Positions 16,786 through 26,598 are shown, counted from the stretch's first letter. The stretch is 44,098 bases of DNA from Verrucomicrobiota bacterium (GCA_003176045.1 PSRM01000303.1:1-44098), one strand, 5' to 3'. The notes: generated from the letters alone by a model not told the origin. Program-made: numbers and translations.

Positions 16786-18064
16786 TCCAAACCTGTCCTG
16801 GCCTCGCTTCGATGCCATGCATGGCATTGCGCGTGTCCACAATGCAGTCGCACCATTGGGCCAACTCGATGTAATTGACGCCGCTGTGGTTCGTTGCAAT
16901 CAAGGCGCAATCGAAGGAGCTGATCGTAGGGCGCGACCATTCGATCGAGCGTTGTCCGGCCCAATGCGCGTGCTCGCGGGTGGGCCGAATGACCGGAACA
17001 AACGGATCATAATAGGAAACCTTCGCCCCGCGCTCGGCCAGCAAATTCATTAGAACGTAGCTCGGCGATTCGCGGTCATCGTCCACATTGGGCTTATACG
17101 CGATGCCCAGGACCAGGATCGAGCTGCCTTTAAGCGCTTTGCGGCGCTCGTTCAAGGCGGCGGTCACGCGCTCGATTACGTGCCCCGGCATGGCCGTGTT
17201 GATCTCGCCCGCGAGTTCGATGAACCGTGTGTTTTGTCCGTATTCGCGCGCTTTCCAGGTCAGGTAAAAAGGGTCTATCGGAATGCAATGTCCGCCAAGG
17301 CCAGGGCCGGGATAAAAGGGCATAAAGCCGAACGGTTTCGTGCGCGCGGCCGCGATGACCTCCCAGATATCGATGCCCATGGCCTCATAAACGACCTTGA
17401 GTTCATTCACCAGCGCGATGTTCACGCTGCGGAAAATATTCTCCAGCAGCTTCGTCGCTTCCGCCGCGCGGCAAGATGAAACCGGCACAAGCGTTTTGAC
17501 GGCTTTGCTATAAAGCTCCGTGGCGCGCGCAAGACAGGCAGGCGTGTAGCCCCCGACAACCTTTGGGATAGCAGTCACTTTACTGTCCGGATTGCCAGGG
17601 TCTTCGCGCTCAGGGGAGAACGCGAGGTGAAAATCCGTGCCTGCTTTCAGGCCCGAGCCCTGTTCGAGCACTGCGCGCAGGTCTTCGTCGGTTGTGCCCG
17701 GATACGTGGTGGATTCGAGCACCACGAGCGCGCCCTTTTGCAGGTATTTAGCAATCGTTTTGCCCGTCTCCAGAACACACGACAAATCGGGCTCGCGGTT
17801 CTTGTTCAACGGAGTCGGGACACAAATGATGATTGCAGTAACCTCGCCAATCCGTGAGAAATCGGTTGAAGCAGAGAATGCCCCCGAGCGCAAGGCTTCG
17901 ACGATGGATGACGCAGGAATGTGCCGAATGTAGCTCTTGCCTGCATTGAGCGCCTCGACCTTCGCGGTGTCAACATCAAGCCCCAGCACCTTCACGCCAT
18001 TGCGAGCGAATTGCAGCGCCAGCGGCAGACCGACGTATCCGAGACCGATGATGGCCGTGTTCAA
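16778..18064 (-). CDS. Nucleotide sugar dehydrogenase, UDP-HexNAc type
   Basis: A 428-residue UDP-sugar 6-dehydrogenase that oxidises the C6 hydroxyl of a UDP-sugar to a carboxylate with two NAD+. NAD-binding motif GLGYVGLPLA (7-16), the central SSCRAAEATKLLENIFRSVNIALVNEL helix, and catalytic C260 in GLGGHCIPIDPFYL are present. The C-terminal UDP-binding domain has GIAYKPNVDDDRESPS. The sequence is closer to the WbpA/TviB (UDP-GlcNAc or UDP-GalNAc dehydrogenase) group than to UDP-glucose dehydrogenase; exact substrate is inference. It likely feeds surface polysaccharide. No glycosyltransferases are adjacent. Confidence 0.93.
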   Translation of the reverse strand: MNTAIIGLGYVGLPLALQFARNGVKVLGLDVDTAKVEALNAGKSYIRHIPASSIVEALRSGAFSASTDFSRIGEVTAIIICVPTPLNKNREPDLSCVLETGKTIAKYLQKGALVVLESTTYPGTTDEDLRAVLEQGSGLKAGTDFHLAFSPEREDPGNPDSKVTAIPKVVGGYTPACLARATELYSKAVKTLVPVSSCRAAEATKLLENIFRSVNIALVNELKVVYEAMGIDIWEVIAAARTKPFGFMPFYPGPGLGGHCIPIDPFYLTWKAREYGQNTRFIELAGEINTAMPGHVIERVTAALNERRKALKGSSILVLGIAYKPNVDDDRESPSYVLMNLLAERGAKVSYYDPFVPVIRPTREHAHWAGQRSIEWSRPTISSFDCALIATNHSGVNYIELAQWCDCIVDTRNAMHGIEARPGQVWKA

Positions 18065-18169
18065 GAGTGGAAAAGGGTAACCGCGGATGACGCGGATGAC
18101 ACGGATTTTCTACTCGGAGACACGCAAGACACGAATAGCACGAATTTCCACCAATTCTTGTCTCCCGGT

Positions 18170-18197
18170 CAGTAGTCAGTAGTCAGTGGTCAGTAGT
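18170..18197. repeat. CAGTAGT heptamer array
   Basis: Four 7-base units, CAGTAGT twice, CAGTGGT, CAGTAGT, upstream of the minus-strand dehydrogenase and before the GH57-like gene. It is preceded by ACACGAATAGCACGAAT-type copies. The 18065-18269 spacer holds no supported gene. Confidence 0.8.
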
Positions 18198-18269
18198 CTT
18201 GTAGTCTCTCCTCCCACCGCACAAATATGCGGCGGCAGGCCGTTATCCTAAATGCTATAAATATACCGA

Positions 18270-21200
18270 ATGTCTCCGTCTCCCTCCGGACTTCCTCACG
18301 CCGCTGATCGTTGCGCGAATTCACGGCGCTGTGTCTGCCGAACATCGGGATTAAGATTAAGAGAAAGATTAAAATTAAGAAGCCTTCGGCGCTCCCTGAT
18401 CCCGCTCAGCGGGACGGCTCTGTTTATAGCGGCTCTGGCGCACGCGGGGACGGGAGTGCACACCAGTTGGCTGTGGCATCTGCACCAGCCTATCTACTGG
18501 CCGGACCGGCGCGTTTGGGGCACGGACCATTACGAGGCCGCTTGGGACACTATTCAACAACAGAACGGTCCAAGGGCCCATCCTCCATCCGATACCCTCA
18601 GCCAAATCTTTGATGTTGATGATCGTATCGCAGCATACCAATCGCGACCGCATGACGCGATCAACAACATGTTCGGCTACGCGAGCGCAGGCGCCCAATT
18701 GAATTACTCCGGGGCGTTGATGGAGAATATCCGAAGCCTCGGCCAGGCCAATCAGTACGGCTACACCCCGTCCTGGAATTCTTACAATCAGCAGGCGCGG
18801 AGCTGGACGACCGCCGGGGGCAAGCCGCGCATGGACATTCTCAACTTCACCTTTCACCATGCTCTGGCCCCCTTTGTGAGCGATGAGACCCTCGAGATGG
18901 AATTGCGCATCCATCAGCGCCAAATGCAGCTCTATTGGGGGACAACGCCGGCGGTTTCACGCGGCTATTTTCCGGCCGAGACCTGTTTCAGCGAAAGGAT
19001 GATTCCGATCCTCAAGAAGGTCGGCATTGCTTGGTCGGTGGTGGCAAACAATCACCTGGCTCGCTCATGCGCAGATTTTCCGCTGGTTGTTGGCTCTGGT
19101 GGGGAGAATTGCGATCTGCCGAACCTCGCGGACCAGTTGAACCCCGCCCAAGGTCTCTCAAACTACAAAACCCTTTCCATTGAACGCGGGTGCTCGCCCA
19201 CTGCGGCCATGCCTTTTTCATTCCAGATTCATTACACGCGCTACGTGGATCCGAACACCGGCGCGGATTCACGCATTATGATCGTTCCCGCCGACCAGGC
19301 GCTCGGATGGCGCGACAGTTACGGCTCCTGGAACGTGGGTTTGATGAGCGATTTACAGGCGCGCAACAATCCATCCAAGCCCGCGCTGGCGCTCTTCGCG
19401 CATGACGGGGACAACGCCTGGAGCGGAGGTTACTCATATTACATGGAATGGCTGCCCACTTATACCTCTCAGGCTTCGGGGGCCGGATTTGAGCTAAGTA
19501 CCGTAGAGCAATTCCTGCTCGAAAACCCGCCCGACACGAACGACGTGGTACATGTCGAAGATGGCGGTTGGGTGTTTGCAGCCGGCGATTTTGGGTCGCC
19601 GATTTTCATCAATTGGCACTGGCCGCCCAGCTACGCCGGCAGTGGCGGGGCCAACGTCGTGGACCCAAGCCTGGGCGTGAGCGATAAAGCCGATAACTGG
19701 CGCGTGGTGGTGGCGACCGAGAACCGCGTGAAAACCGCGCAGCAAATTTCCGGCATCACTCCGAATATTGATCAGGTGCGTGATCCCGGTAGTTTCAGCA
19801 CGGTCCCGAACGCAGTCGAGTTAGGCTGGCATTATTACCTGGCGAGTCTGGACAGTGGATTCGTTTACTTCGGATGCAGCGGCGATTTATGCCAACGCTC
19901 GACCGTCGCTCAATCGAACGCGGTCCGAAACGTTGACTCGATTCTGGCCGGCAATCCCAACGCCGATACCACGCCGCCCACTCTGTTTCCCCCCCAGCGG
20001 CATCCGTGGAACCCGGGCGGCACAAACTTCGGTGTGCAATATGGATATCGGACCGTGGTGGCGACCAACTCAGATTTCTGGGTGTGGACTTATGGATACG
20101 ATTTCTCCGGGATTGCGAGCGTAAGCCTGAATGTGCGCGGCAATGGCAATAATCCTCCCACCAACGATCAGTGCAAGACCTATGCGGGCGGGTCATTAAC
20201 GGGACCGTGGGCGGTCTCGAACATGACCCGCCGCGTTGCCGCGCCGGTGACCGGTGCAAGTCCCTCGTACATAGCGGACTACTACTATGCAAAGGTGTCT
20301 GGCCTCAGCAACTGCTTCGCCGATTATTACGTGAGCGCGACGGACAATCACGGGAACACTTACAAATCGCCCATTCAACACGTTTGGATCGGCACAGGGC
20401 AGGGTGGCAGTTCGACGGTTTCAGCCACCGGATGCGTGGGCAGAGCGTGTGTTTCGCCGTCGCCTCCAGTTCAGAGTTTGCCGGCGACGATTCTCTATTA
20501 TCCAACCGGCGGCCCGATCGCCAGCGCCAGCTCGGTTTACATCCATCTCGGCTGGAACAACTGGAGCACCGTCGCATCGCCAGACCCTGCCATGACGTTC
20601 AATTCAGCGTCAAACCGTTGGGAATATACCGCCAGCGTGCCTGCCAACGCGACCCAACTCGATTGCGATTTCAATAATGGCTCCGGTACCTGGGACAATA
20701 ACGGCGGCTCTGGCGTGGACTACCGTTTCACCGTAACCACCAACTCCAACACGAATCCGCAGCCCCCTGCGCAACCGCAAAACCTGGCTGTCACCGCGGC
20801 GCAGACCAACCAACTCACGTTGGCCTGGTCAGGCGCAAGCGGAGCCACCGCTTACATCGTCAATCGCAACAACAACCCGATTGCTCTGGTATCTTCGACG
20901 GCATACACCGACACCGGCCTGACGACCAACACGACCTACTGTTATTATCTGGTGGCATCGAACAGCGTCGGCTTCTCGACCCCAAGTTCGACGCTTTGCA
21001 CCAACACGCCCGCACCGTCCACAACTTACCCGCCCTTCACCGTGAACGGGACGTTTGCTTATCCCGGCTACCTACTGGCGTCCAACGGCATGGTCCTTTA
21101 TGGGGCTATTCGCGGAACAACCCTTTACGTGGCCACCTGGTCGCCTGGGACGAACGGTCCCAATGATCATTTCATTTTTGTTTCCGACCAACTGATGTCC

Positions 21201-21815
21201 AGTGCCAGCGCGCCCGCGCCGTGGGCCAAGACAGGCAACATCGCCGTGGCCACTACCAAACCGTACCTCGCCTCTGAGAGTCTCAATTCGTACATTAGTT
21301 GGTACACAAACGGGAATCAGGCAAATCTGCCATGCGCAAAATCCATCACAAATTCCGGTTCCATGGCAGGTACAATAGATCTGGTGCAGGTGTTCGGTTC
21401 CATGCCACCGACGCTCTATCTGTGCGCCGCCGCCTACATCACCACCAATAGCGGCCCCATCGCCTCCGCCTGCCCTCCAAGTCCCGGGCCGGACATCGGC
21501 ACCAACGGCTTCTTTGCCATCCCGACCGCTGCCCTGCTCGACAACGATTCGGACGGCACATTTGATCGTCTCGAGCCAACCGGCGCTTTCAAGCTCTTGT
21601 CTCTTCCTTCTCCCTCGGGCAAGCCCGCGATGACCTGGGGCGCCATGCCCGGGCACAGTTACCAGGTTGTAACCTCGCCCAGCCCCCTGGGCCCCTGGAG
21701 CAATCTGCCCTCCGCCTTCACCACCGCTGGCCCGTTCCAGTTGAACCTGGCCTTTACCGATGCGCCGACTGCCGCGATAACTCAACGGTTTTATAAAGTG
21801 AAACTCATTCCTTGA
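18270..21815 (+). CDS. Secreted GH57-like enzyme with CBM25-like and FN3 domains
   Basis: A 1181-residue exported protein. After a hydrophobic segment (SLIPLSGTALFIAALAHAG, about residues 41-60) comes a GH57-like barrel starting HTSWLWHLHQPIYWPD. The likely nucleophile is E237 in RGYFPAETCFSE; the acid/base region is FAHDGDNAWSGG with D379/D381. GH57 enzymes act on alpha-glucans. Later a starch-binding CBM25-like unit (about 737-822, VYIHLGWNNWS...), a fibronectin type III domain (831-915), a further sandwich, and a C-terminal module ending ITQRFYKVKLIP are seen. The true start is unclear. ATG 18270 leaves about 40 residues of basic n-region derived from repeats (GATTAAG at 18350, and the 18399-18424 repeat within the signal helix). 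Confidence 0.85.
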   Translation: MSPSPSGLPHAADRCANSRRCVCRTSGLRLRERLKLRSLRRSLIPLSGTALFIAALAHAGTGVHTSWLWHLHQPIYWPDRRVWGTDHYEAAWDTIQQQNGPRAHPPSDTLSQIFDVDDRIAAYQSRPHDAINNMFGYASAGAQLNYSGALMENIRSLGQANQYGYTPSWNSYNQQARSWTTAGGKPRMDILNFTFHHALAPFVSDETLEMELRIHQRQMQLYWGTTPAVSRGYFPAETCFSERMIPILKKVGIAWSVVANNHLARSCADFPLVVGSGGENCDLPNLADQLNPAQGLSNYKTLSIERGCSPTAAMPFSFQIHYTRYVDPNTGADSRIMIVPADQALGWRDSYGSWNVGLMSDLQARNNPSKPALALFAHDGDNAWSGGYSYYMEWLPTYTSQASGAGFELSTVEQFLLENPPDTNDVVHVEDGGWVFAAGDFGSPIFINWHWPPSYAGSGGANVVDPSLGVSDKADNWRVVVATENRVKTAQQISGITPNIDQVRDPGSFSTVPNAVELGWHYYLASLDSGFVYFGCSGDLCQRSTVAQSNAVRNVDSILAGNPNADTTPPTLFPPQRHPWNPGGTNFGVQYGYRTVVATNSDFWVWTYGYDFSGIASVSLNVRGNGNNPPTNDQCKTYAGGSLTGPWAVSNMTRRVAAPVTGASPSYIADYYYAKVSGLSNCFADYYVSATDNHGNTYKSPIQHVWIGTGQGGSSTVSATGCVGRACVSPSPPVQSLPATILYYPTGGPIASASSVYIHLGWNNWSTVASPDPAMTFNSASNRWEYTASVPANATQLDCDFNNGSGTWDNNGGSGVDYRFTVTTNSNTNPQPPAQPQNLAVTAAQTNQLTLAWSGASGATAYIVNRNNNPIALVSSTAYTDTGLTTNTTYCYYLVASNSVGFSTPSSTLCTNTPAPSTTYPPFTVNGTFAYPGYLLASNGMVLYGAIRGTTLYVATWSPGTNGPNDHFIFVSDQLMSSASAPAPWAKTGNIAVATTKPYLASESLNSYISWYTNGNQANLPCAKSITNSGSMAGTIDLVQVFGSMPPTLYLCAAAYITTNSGPIASACPPSPGPDIGTNGFFAIPTAALLDNDSDGTFDRLEPTGAFKLLSLPSPSGKPAMTWGAMPGHSYQVVTSPSPLGPWSNLPSAFTTAGPFQLNLAFTDAPTAAITQRFYKVKLIP

Positions 21816-21865
21816 GCTGAACTGGCTCGGCCTCGTCCTCTTGGGCTCTGTTCTGCGAGCGCAGT

Positions 21866-23770
21866 TCACTGTCTCAGCCGGAAGAACCGCTGTGCATGGA
21901 GGCTGATGTTATTGGTGTAGGGCGAGGTGGCGCCGGAAACGTCGGAGTAAGGACCTGAGGCATTGGTGGCTGTTTGCAAAGACCATCCGGAGGGCCAGGT
22001 GAGCACCAGGTTGTTGCCCTGCTTCGCATAAGCCACGCTCGCCCCAAGGACCCGATCGGGAACCACTTCGCCGGTGTTGAGGATTTTGGCGGAATACCTC
22101 TGCGGTGGGGACCCCAGTTGGAACTGCATCTGAGCGAGTTGGGCGGGTGTCAACCCTGACTGATCAGTTCCGAATTTCAGTTGCTCCGCGCCGCCGCCTT
22201 GTGGATTTCCGTTCCAGTTGAGTATCGTAAGGATCGCGCTGCCGGACCAGGTCTGGCCACTGGAGTCGGCGAAGCTCAACCTGCTGGCATTGCCGGCCAA
22301 ATCAATCGTCGCGTTGGTGGCAAGGATGAAGCGTCCGAGCTGCTCGACGGCATTGCTGATCACCAGCATAAGCGCCAGGCTGCACGTGCCCCGATTACTG
22401 ATGCGGTTCGGCAGGCTGGCGCTGCCGATGAACCACTGGCCGCCCACATTGATGTTGCTGGCGACCAGCGTCCCGTCGGTGAATGTGTATTGTGTGTAAA
22501 TTGGGGGAGGACCTTCCGGGACCCTGTATCCACCAAAACTAAGGAGGTTGCTGACGATCAACACGCCGCCGGATTGATTGATATAGCCGCCGTCGCTCGA
22601 AAAGAGATTCGAACAGGCCAATGTGCCGCCCGACAAAGTCACGTAGGTCGAGGTGGGCGCGGTAAACCAATAGCCGTTAGCATTGATCTGCCCTGCTTGC
22701 GTGATTCCGTTGGTTTGAGTGAACGCGGCGGGTCCCGGATTGCCGTTCAGATTGATGTTGCTTGCGGATAGCGCTCCGCCATTGAGTTGATAGGTGCTCT
22801 GCAGCGGTGTATAGCCGTTTGCGGCCCCGCCGGAGATATTTAAACTGTTCGAAACTATATGCGTCCCGCCATTCTGTTGGAGAGTGACGCCGGCAAAGTC
22901 GTCTCCTACAAGATTAACTTCATTATCTGCCAGCAATCCCCCGTTCAACGTAAAGTACGGACTGTTTCCGAAAATGTCTGGCTCGATGTACACCTTTGTC
23001 GTTTGGTTGGTCCCGCCCTCCTGCAAATACGAGTTCACTGTGTTGTTCGGATCCAGCAGCGTGAGTCCTCCAGGAAGGCTAAGGTTGCCGCCATATAAGG
23101 CATATCCGCTGACACATGAGCCGGGCGGCACATCGCCCGGATTGCCGGGCCCGAGAACCAAATTAGTGATTACGACCGTCCCGCCGAATTGGTTGAAAGT
23201 GCTGGAGAAGGGCCAGCCGACCCGCACGGTGCCGGCTTCGAAGACGCCGTTCGTCAGGTCATATTCGGCGTAGCTGAGATGCATCTCCGTGTTGGTCGCC
23301 CGCACAAGACCGCCATCCTGGATCATTTGCGAATTGGTGACAACGACCGTGCCGCTCTGAACGACCAATCCCGAACTGAGATTTAGAATCCGTCCGTCGT
23401 CCTGGAGCGTGAGCCCGTTGAGCACGGTCAGCGGAAGGACTGTGCCGAAGTAGTTCAGGAGCAGTGTATTCTCCGTGTTGGTCGAGCCGCGAACGGTCAG
23501 GTCGTTCACGGTCATGGAACCGGGGAAATTGACTGGCGTTGAAGAATTGATGGCGACGGCTTTCCAAACAGAGTTCGTGATTATTAGCGACTGCGAACTG
23601 CTTGGCAAAACGCCGAGCGACCAGGACGACGCATTGTCCCAGTTGCCGCTGCCCGGTGTGATCCAGGAATTCACCTGCGCCAAAACCGATGTCGAGGTAA
23701 ATGCCCTCGCCGAGAGGACGAAGCACAGCGCGTGTCGTGTACAGAGCCTCCGATATGTTGAATTACGCAT
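21866..23770 (-). CDS. Secreted beta-strand-repeat protein with C-terminal module
   Basis: A 634-residue protein with a signal segment (RNSTYRRLCTRHALCFVLSARAF...VLAQ). The body is a series of Asn/Gly/Thr-rich strands (SGNWDNASSWSLG, then repeated ...GGTxxxSNLxxxGG... patterns) typical of a right-handed beta-helix or autotransporter-associated repeats. There is no catalytic motif, so an adhesin or structural role is likely. It ends LTWPSGWSLQTATNASGPYSDV...HAQRFFRLRQ, a module resembling the end of the convergent GH57-like protein. ATG 23770 is preferred over 23821 because GGAGAGGAGG lies about 11 bases before it, a strong ribosome-binding site. Confidence 0.8.
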   Translation of the reverse strand: MRNSTYRRLCTRHALCFVLSARAFTSTSVLAQVNSWITPGSGNWDNASSWSLGVLPSSSQSLIITNSVWKAVAINSSTPVNFPGSMTVNDLTVRGSTNTENTLLLNYFGTVLPLTVLNGLTLQDDGRILNLSSGLVVQSGTVVVTNSQMIQDGGLVRATNTEMHLSYAEYDLTNGVFEAGTVRVGWPFSSTFNQFGGTVVITNLVLGPGNPGDVPPGSCVSGYALYGGNLSLPGGLTLLDPNNTVNSYLQEGGTNQTTKVYIEPDIFGNSPYFTLNGGLLADNEVNLVGDDFAGVTLQQNGGTHIVSNSLNISGGAANGYTPLQSTYQLNGGALSASNINLNGNPGPAAFTQTNGITQAGQINANGYWFTAPTSTYVTLSGGTLACSNLFSSDGGYINQSGGVLIVSNLLSFGGYRVPEGPPPIYTQYTFTDGTLVASNINVGGQWFIGSASLPNRISNRGTCSLALMLVISNAVEQLGRFILATNATIDLAGNASRLSFADSSGQTWSGSAILTILNWNGNPQGGGAEQLKFGTDQSGLTPAQLAQMQFQLGSPPQRYSAKILNTGEVVPDRVLGASVAYAKQGNNLVLTWPSGWSLQTATNASGPYSDVSGATSPYTNNISLHAQRFFRLRQ

Positions 23771-23800
23771 AGTAGTCCGTTCCTCCTCTCCAAGTCGCAC
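23759..23800 (-). promoter_or_regulatory. Strong ribosome-binding site deciding a start
   Basis: On the minus strand GGAGAGGAGGAACGGACTAC precedes ATG 23770. The GGAGG core sits at good spacing for this ATG and would be inside the gene if ATG 23821 were used. Confidence 0.6.
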
Positions 23801-23902
23801 CATGCTACGACGGACCGGCAATGGTTATAGTGAGTAGTATGCCCCAATTTGGAGGGGCGGATTCGCCCCTTCACCCTGGGAGTGACCCAAACCTTTCCTC
23901 GA

Positions 23903-23948
23903 CAGAAGCAAACGAAGAAGCCGCCTTCGTTGTGTTTGTTTGCTTCTG
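23903..23948. other. Hairpin between divergent genes
   Basis: CAGAAGCAAAC at 23903-23913 is exactly inverted at 23938-23948, with an inner GAAG/CTTC pair. A second small hairpin (GGGGCG...CGCCCC) lies near 23855-23871. They sit between the beta-strand-repeat gene and sulP, and could be in either leader transcript. The rest of 23822-24047 shows nothing more. Confidence 0.6.
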
Positions 23949-24047
23949 TTGACTGAATTTTAGCTTGGCCGATTTTCCATCCTGCCATACAATCTTGCCC
24001 AAGAATCCATCGTTATCGGCGCTCCGGCAGACCGGCACGCATGAGCG

Positions 24048-25811
24048 ATGGGCCGTGAGGGCAAAATGCAGGCGCCGAGTTCCAAGTGGCAATTGTTTCT
24101 GCCATCGATGCGATGGCTGCGGAGTTACGAGCGAAGCTGGCTGGGTCCGGATCTCGTGGCGGGCATAACACTGGCGGCCTATCTCCTTCCAGCAGCTTTG
24201 GGCGATGCCTCACTGGCCGGGTTGCCGCCGGAAGCGGGCCTTTATGCCTGCCTCTTCTCGGGCCTGGTTTTTTGGTGCTTCTGCAGTTCACGGCAGACGG
24301 TGATCACGGTCACTTCCGCCCTTTCCCTTTTGATCGGCTCCTCCCTGGGAGATATTGCCGGCGGCGACCCTGCTCGGTTCAGGGCGTTGGCGGCCTGCAC
24401 GTCGTTGCTCGTGGCGGCGATTGCGTTCATTGCCTGGTTGGTTCGCGCAGGGGTTGTTGTCAAATTTATCTCCGAAACGGTGATGATCGGATTCAAAGCA
24501 GGAGTGGCACTTTATCTCGCCAGCACGCAATTGCCCAAGCTGTTTGGATTCTCCGGCGGCCACGGCGGCGGCTTTTGGCATCGGATGGCATCGTTCTTTG
24601 GGCATCTCGGAGATACCAAACCGACCGCCCTGACGCTTGGCCTCGTCGCCCTGGCGCTCCTGGCGCTGGGCAAGAAGCTGCTGCCAAATAAGCCGGTGGC
24701 GCTGGTGGTAGTCATCGCCGGAATTGCCACCGGTTCCGTAGTGGATCTGGCGAGTCACGGGGTCAAGCTGCTGGGAAAGGTTCCCAGCGGCATTCCCATG
24801 CCCGGCCTTCCGCTGGTCAACTGGGACCAGGTGGATGACCTTGTGCCGCTGGCGTTGGCGGCTTTTCTGCTCGGGGCCGTTGAGACGGTGGCCATTGGCC
24901 GGATGTTCGCCGAGAAACATGGCTACCGGCTGGACACGAACCAGGAATTCCTTGGCCTGGCAGCGGCGAATCTGGCGACAGGTATGGGCCACGGCTTTCC
25001 GGTGAGCGGCGGCATGTCTCAATCGCTGGTGAATGAAGGCGGGGGCGCGCGCACACCGCTCAGCGGCCTCGTCGCGGCGGCGATCGTGGCTGTCGTCGCG
25101 CTCTTCCTCTCTGGTGCGCTTCACAACTTACCGCAGCCTGTGCTGGCCGCGGTGGTGCTGATGGCCGTCGCCAGCCTGTTGAAGGTGTCCGAACTGCGCC
25201 ATCTTTGGCAATATCACAAGACCGAGTTCATAGTCGCAGTGGGAGCATTGCTGGGTGTCCTGGGACAGGGACTGCTCCGCGGCGTTCTCGTGGGGGCGGT
25301 GCTTTCCCTGGCGCTGCTCCTGCGCCGCGGCTCTCAGCCCCACGTTGCTTTCCTCGGCCGCATACCGGGCACGCGCCGGTTTTCCGACCTCGAACGCCAC
25401 GCCGATAATGAGCGGCTGCCAGGCATCGTAGCTTTCCGGGTGGAAGCCGGCATCCTCTATTTCAATACGGAGCACATTTTCGATGAAGTGCTCGGCCACG
25501 TTCAGGCCGAACAACCGCCGCCAAAACTGGTCGTGTGCGACCTGTCCACCTCAGCGATTGTGGATCTTGCCGGGACCCGGATGTTCCTCACCTTGCACGA
25601 GGAACTGGCGAAACACGGAATCACCCTTCGATTGGTTGAGGCGCGATCCTCCGTTCGCGACATTCTTCGGGTGGAAGGTGTCGAGGAAAAGGTAGGGAGA
25701 ATCGACCGCTTTAAGTCCCTGGCGGATGTGGTGGAGGATACGCGCACACAAGGCAGGTCTGTGATGGCCACGGACGAATACGGCCCGGCGGCGCGGCAAG
25801 CAAAGGGTTAA
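24048..25811 (+). CDS. SulP-family anion permease with STAS domain
   Basis: A 587-residue inner-membrane transporter of the SulP (SLC26-like) family, which moves sulfate, bicarbonate or other anions. The core begins WLGPDLVAGITLAAYLLPAALGDASLAGLPPEAGLYA, has about 10-12 membrane segments, and a GFPVSGGMSQSLVNEGGGARTPLSGL segment typical of SulP. A C-terminal STAS domain (about residues 435-560) contains the LSTSAIVDLAGTRMF loop where SulP and anti-anti-sigma factors carry a conserved Ser/Asp. Substrate cannot be read from sequence. ATG 24048 or 24066 are possible starts. A VIT-like gene and an outer-membrane-like gene follow on the same strand. Confidence 0.92.
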   Translation: MGREGKMQAPSSKWQLFLPSMRWLRSYERSWLGPDLVAGITLAAYLLPAALGDASLAGLPPEAGLYACLFSGLVFWCFCSSRQTVITVTSALSLLIGSSLGDIAGGDPARFRALAACTSLLVAAIAFIAWLVRAGVVVKFISETVMIGFKAGVALYLASTQLPKLFGFSGGHGGGFWHRMASFFGHLGDTKPTALTLGLVALALLALGKKLLPNKPVALVVVIAGIATGSVVDLASHGVKLLGKVPSGIPMPGLPLVNWDQVDDLVPLALAAFLLGAVETVAIGRMFAEKHGYRLDTNQEFLGLAAANLATGMGHGFPVSGGMSQSLVNEGGGARTPLSGLVAAAIVAVVALFLSGALHNLPQPVLAAVVLMAVASLLKVSELRHLWQYHKTEFIVAVGALLGVLGQGLLRGVLVGAVLSLALLLRRGSQPHVAFLGRIPGTRRFSDLERHADNERLPGIVAFRVEAGILYFNTEHIFDEVLGHVQAEQPPPKLVVCDLSTSAIVDLAGTRMFLTLHEELAKHGITLRLVEARSSVRDILRVEGVEEKVGRIDRFKSLADVVEDTRTQGRSVMATDEYGPAARQAKG

Positions 25812-25845
25812 ACAAGTTAAAACAGTTAAATAGTTAAATAGGTTT
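25806..25845. repeat. GTTAAA-type short repeats
   Basis: Degenerate copies of the GTTAAATAG/GTTAAACAA type follow the sulP stop and include the stop region itself. This is the same family as 2752-2808. It fills most of the 88-base gap to the next gene. Confidence 0.65.
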
Positions 25846-25899
25846 CAAAGTTACATCGGACAAAAATTTGATTGGCTTGCGAAAACGTTTACGCAACAA

Positions 25900-26598
25900 A
25901 TGTTAACCTCCGAACTGCAACAATCACCAACGCCTGCCGCAGGACACGAAAAGCGGACGAGCAAAAGAGTCCTCGAGCCGATCGAGCGGATTTCCGAAGT
26001 GCTGTTCGGCCTGATCATGGTCCTGACCTTCACGTGTACCTTTAGCGTCGCTGAATCCGGACGCGAGGAGATCCGGAACATGTTTCTGGCCGCGCTCGGT
26101 TGCAACCTGGCCTGGGGAGTGATTGATGCTGTCATGTACCTGATGGGGTGTTTGGCTGAACGGGCCCGATCCCTGGCTGTCCTGCGCGGCGTCCGAGGCG
26201 TGGCCGATGCTCAAAAGGCGCAACGCGTTATTGCCGATGCCCTGCCGCCACCGTTTAAATCAGCAGTTGGGCCGCAGGAGTTAGAAGCGATCCACCGCCG
26301 GCTGAGTTCACTGCCTGAACCACCGAGCTCTCCGCGGCTGACCGGGAGGGACTATATCGGGGCGACAGGGGTTTTTCTCCTCGTCGTGATTTCGACTCTG
26401 CCTGTAGTGCTTCCGTTCCTGTTGATACATAACACGATGAGAGCGCAACGTGTCTCCAACGCGGTCGCGATCGTGTTAATGTTCCTCACGGGATATGCCT
26501 TTGGGCGGTGCAGCGGTTATCATCCGCGAACCATGGGATTTATCATGGTCGCCGTCGGCGGGGTGCTGGTCGGGCTCACCATCGTGCTTGGCGGATGA
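25900..26598 (+). CDS. VIT-family membrane protein
   Basis: A 232-residue membrane protein with five predicted helices that resembles the VIT1/CCC1 (vacuolar iron transporter-like) family, seen in prokaryotes as predicted metal transporters. Helices 1-2 (RISEVLFGLIMVLTFTCTFSV and MFLAALGCNLAWGVIDAVMYLMGCLAERA) contain the typical GLIMVLTFT and N-L-A-W-G-x-I-D patterns. A cytoplasmic segment (about 90-150) precedes three C-terminal helices. Substrate is not known. ATG 25900 is used. The stop overlaps the ATGA at 26595. Confidence 0.78.
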   Translation: MLTSELQQSPTPAAGHEKRTSKRVLEPIERISEVLFGLIMVLTFTCTFSVAESGREEIRNMFLAALGCNLAWGVIDAVMYLMGCLAERARSLAVLRGVRGVADAQKAQRVIADALPPPFKSAVGPQELEAIHRRLSSLPEPPSSPRLTGRDYIGATGVFLLVVISTLPVVLPFLLIHNTMRAQRVSNAVAIVLMFLTGYAFGRCSGYHPRTMGFIMVAVGGVLVGLTIVLGG

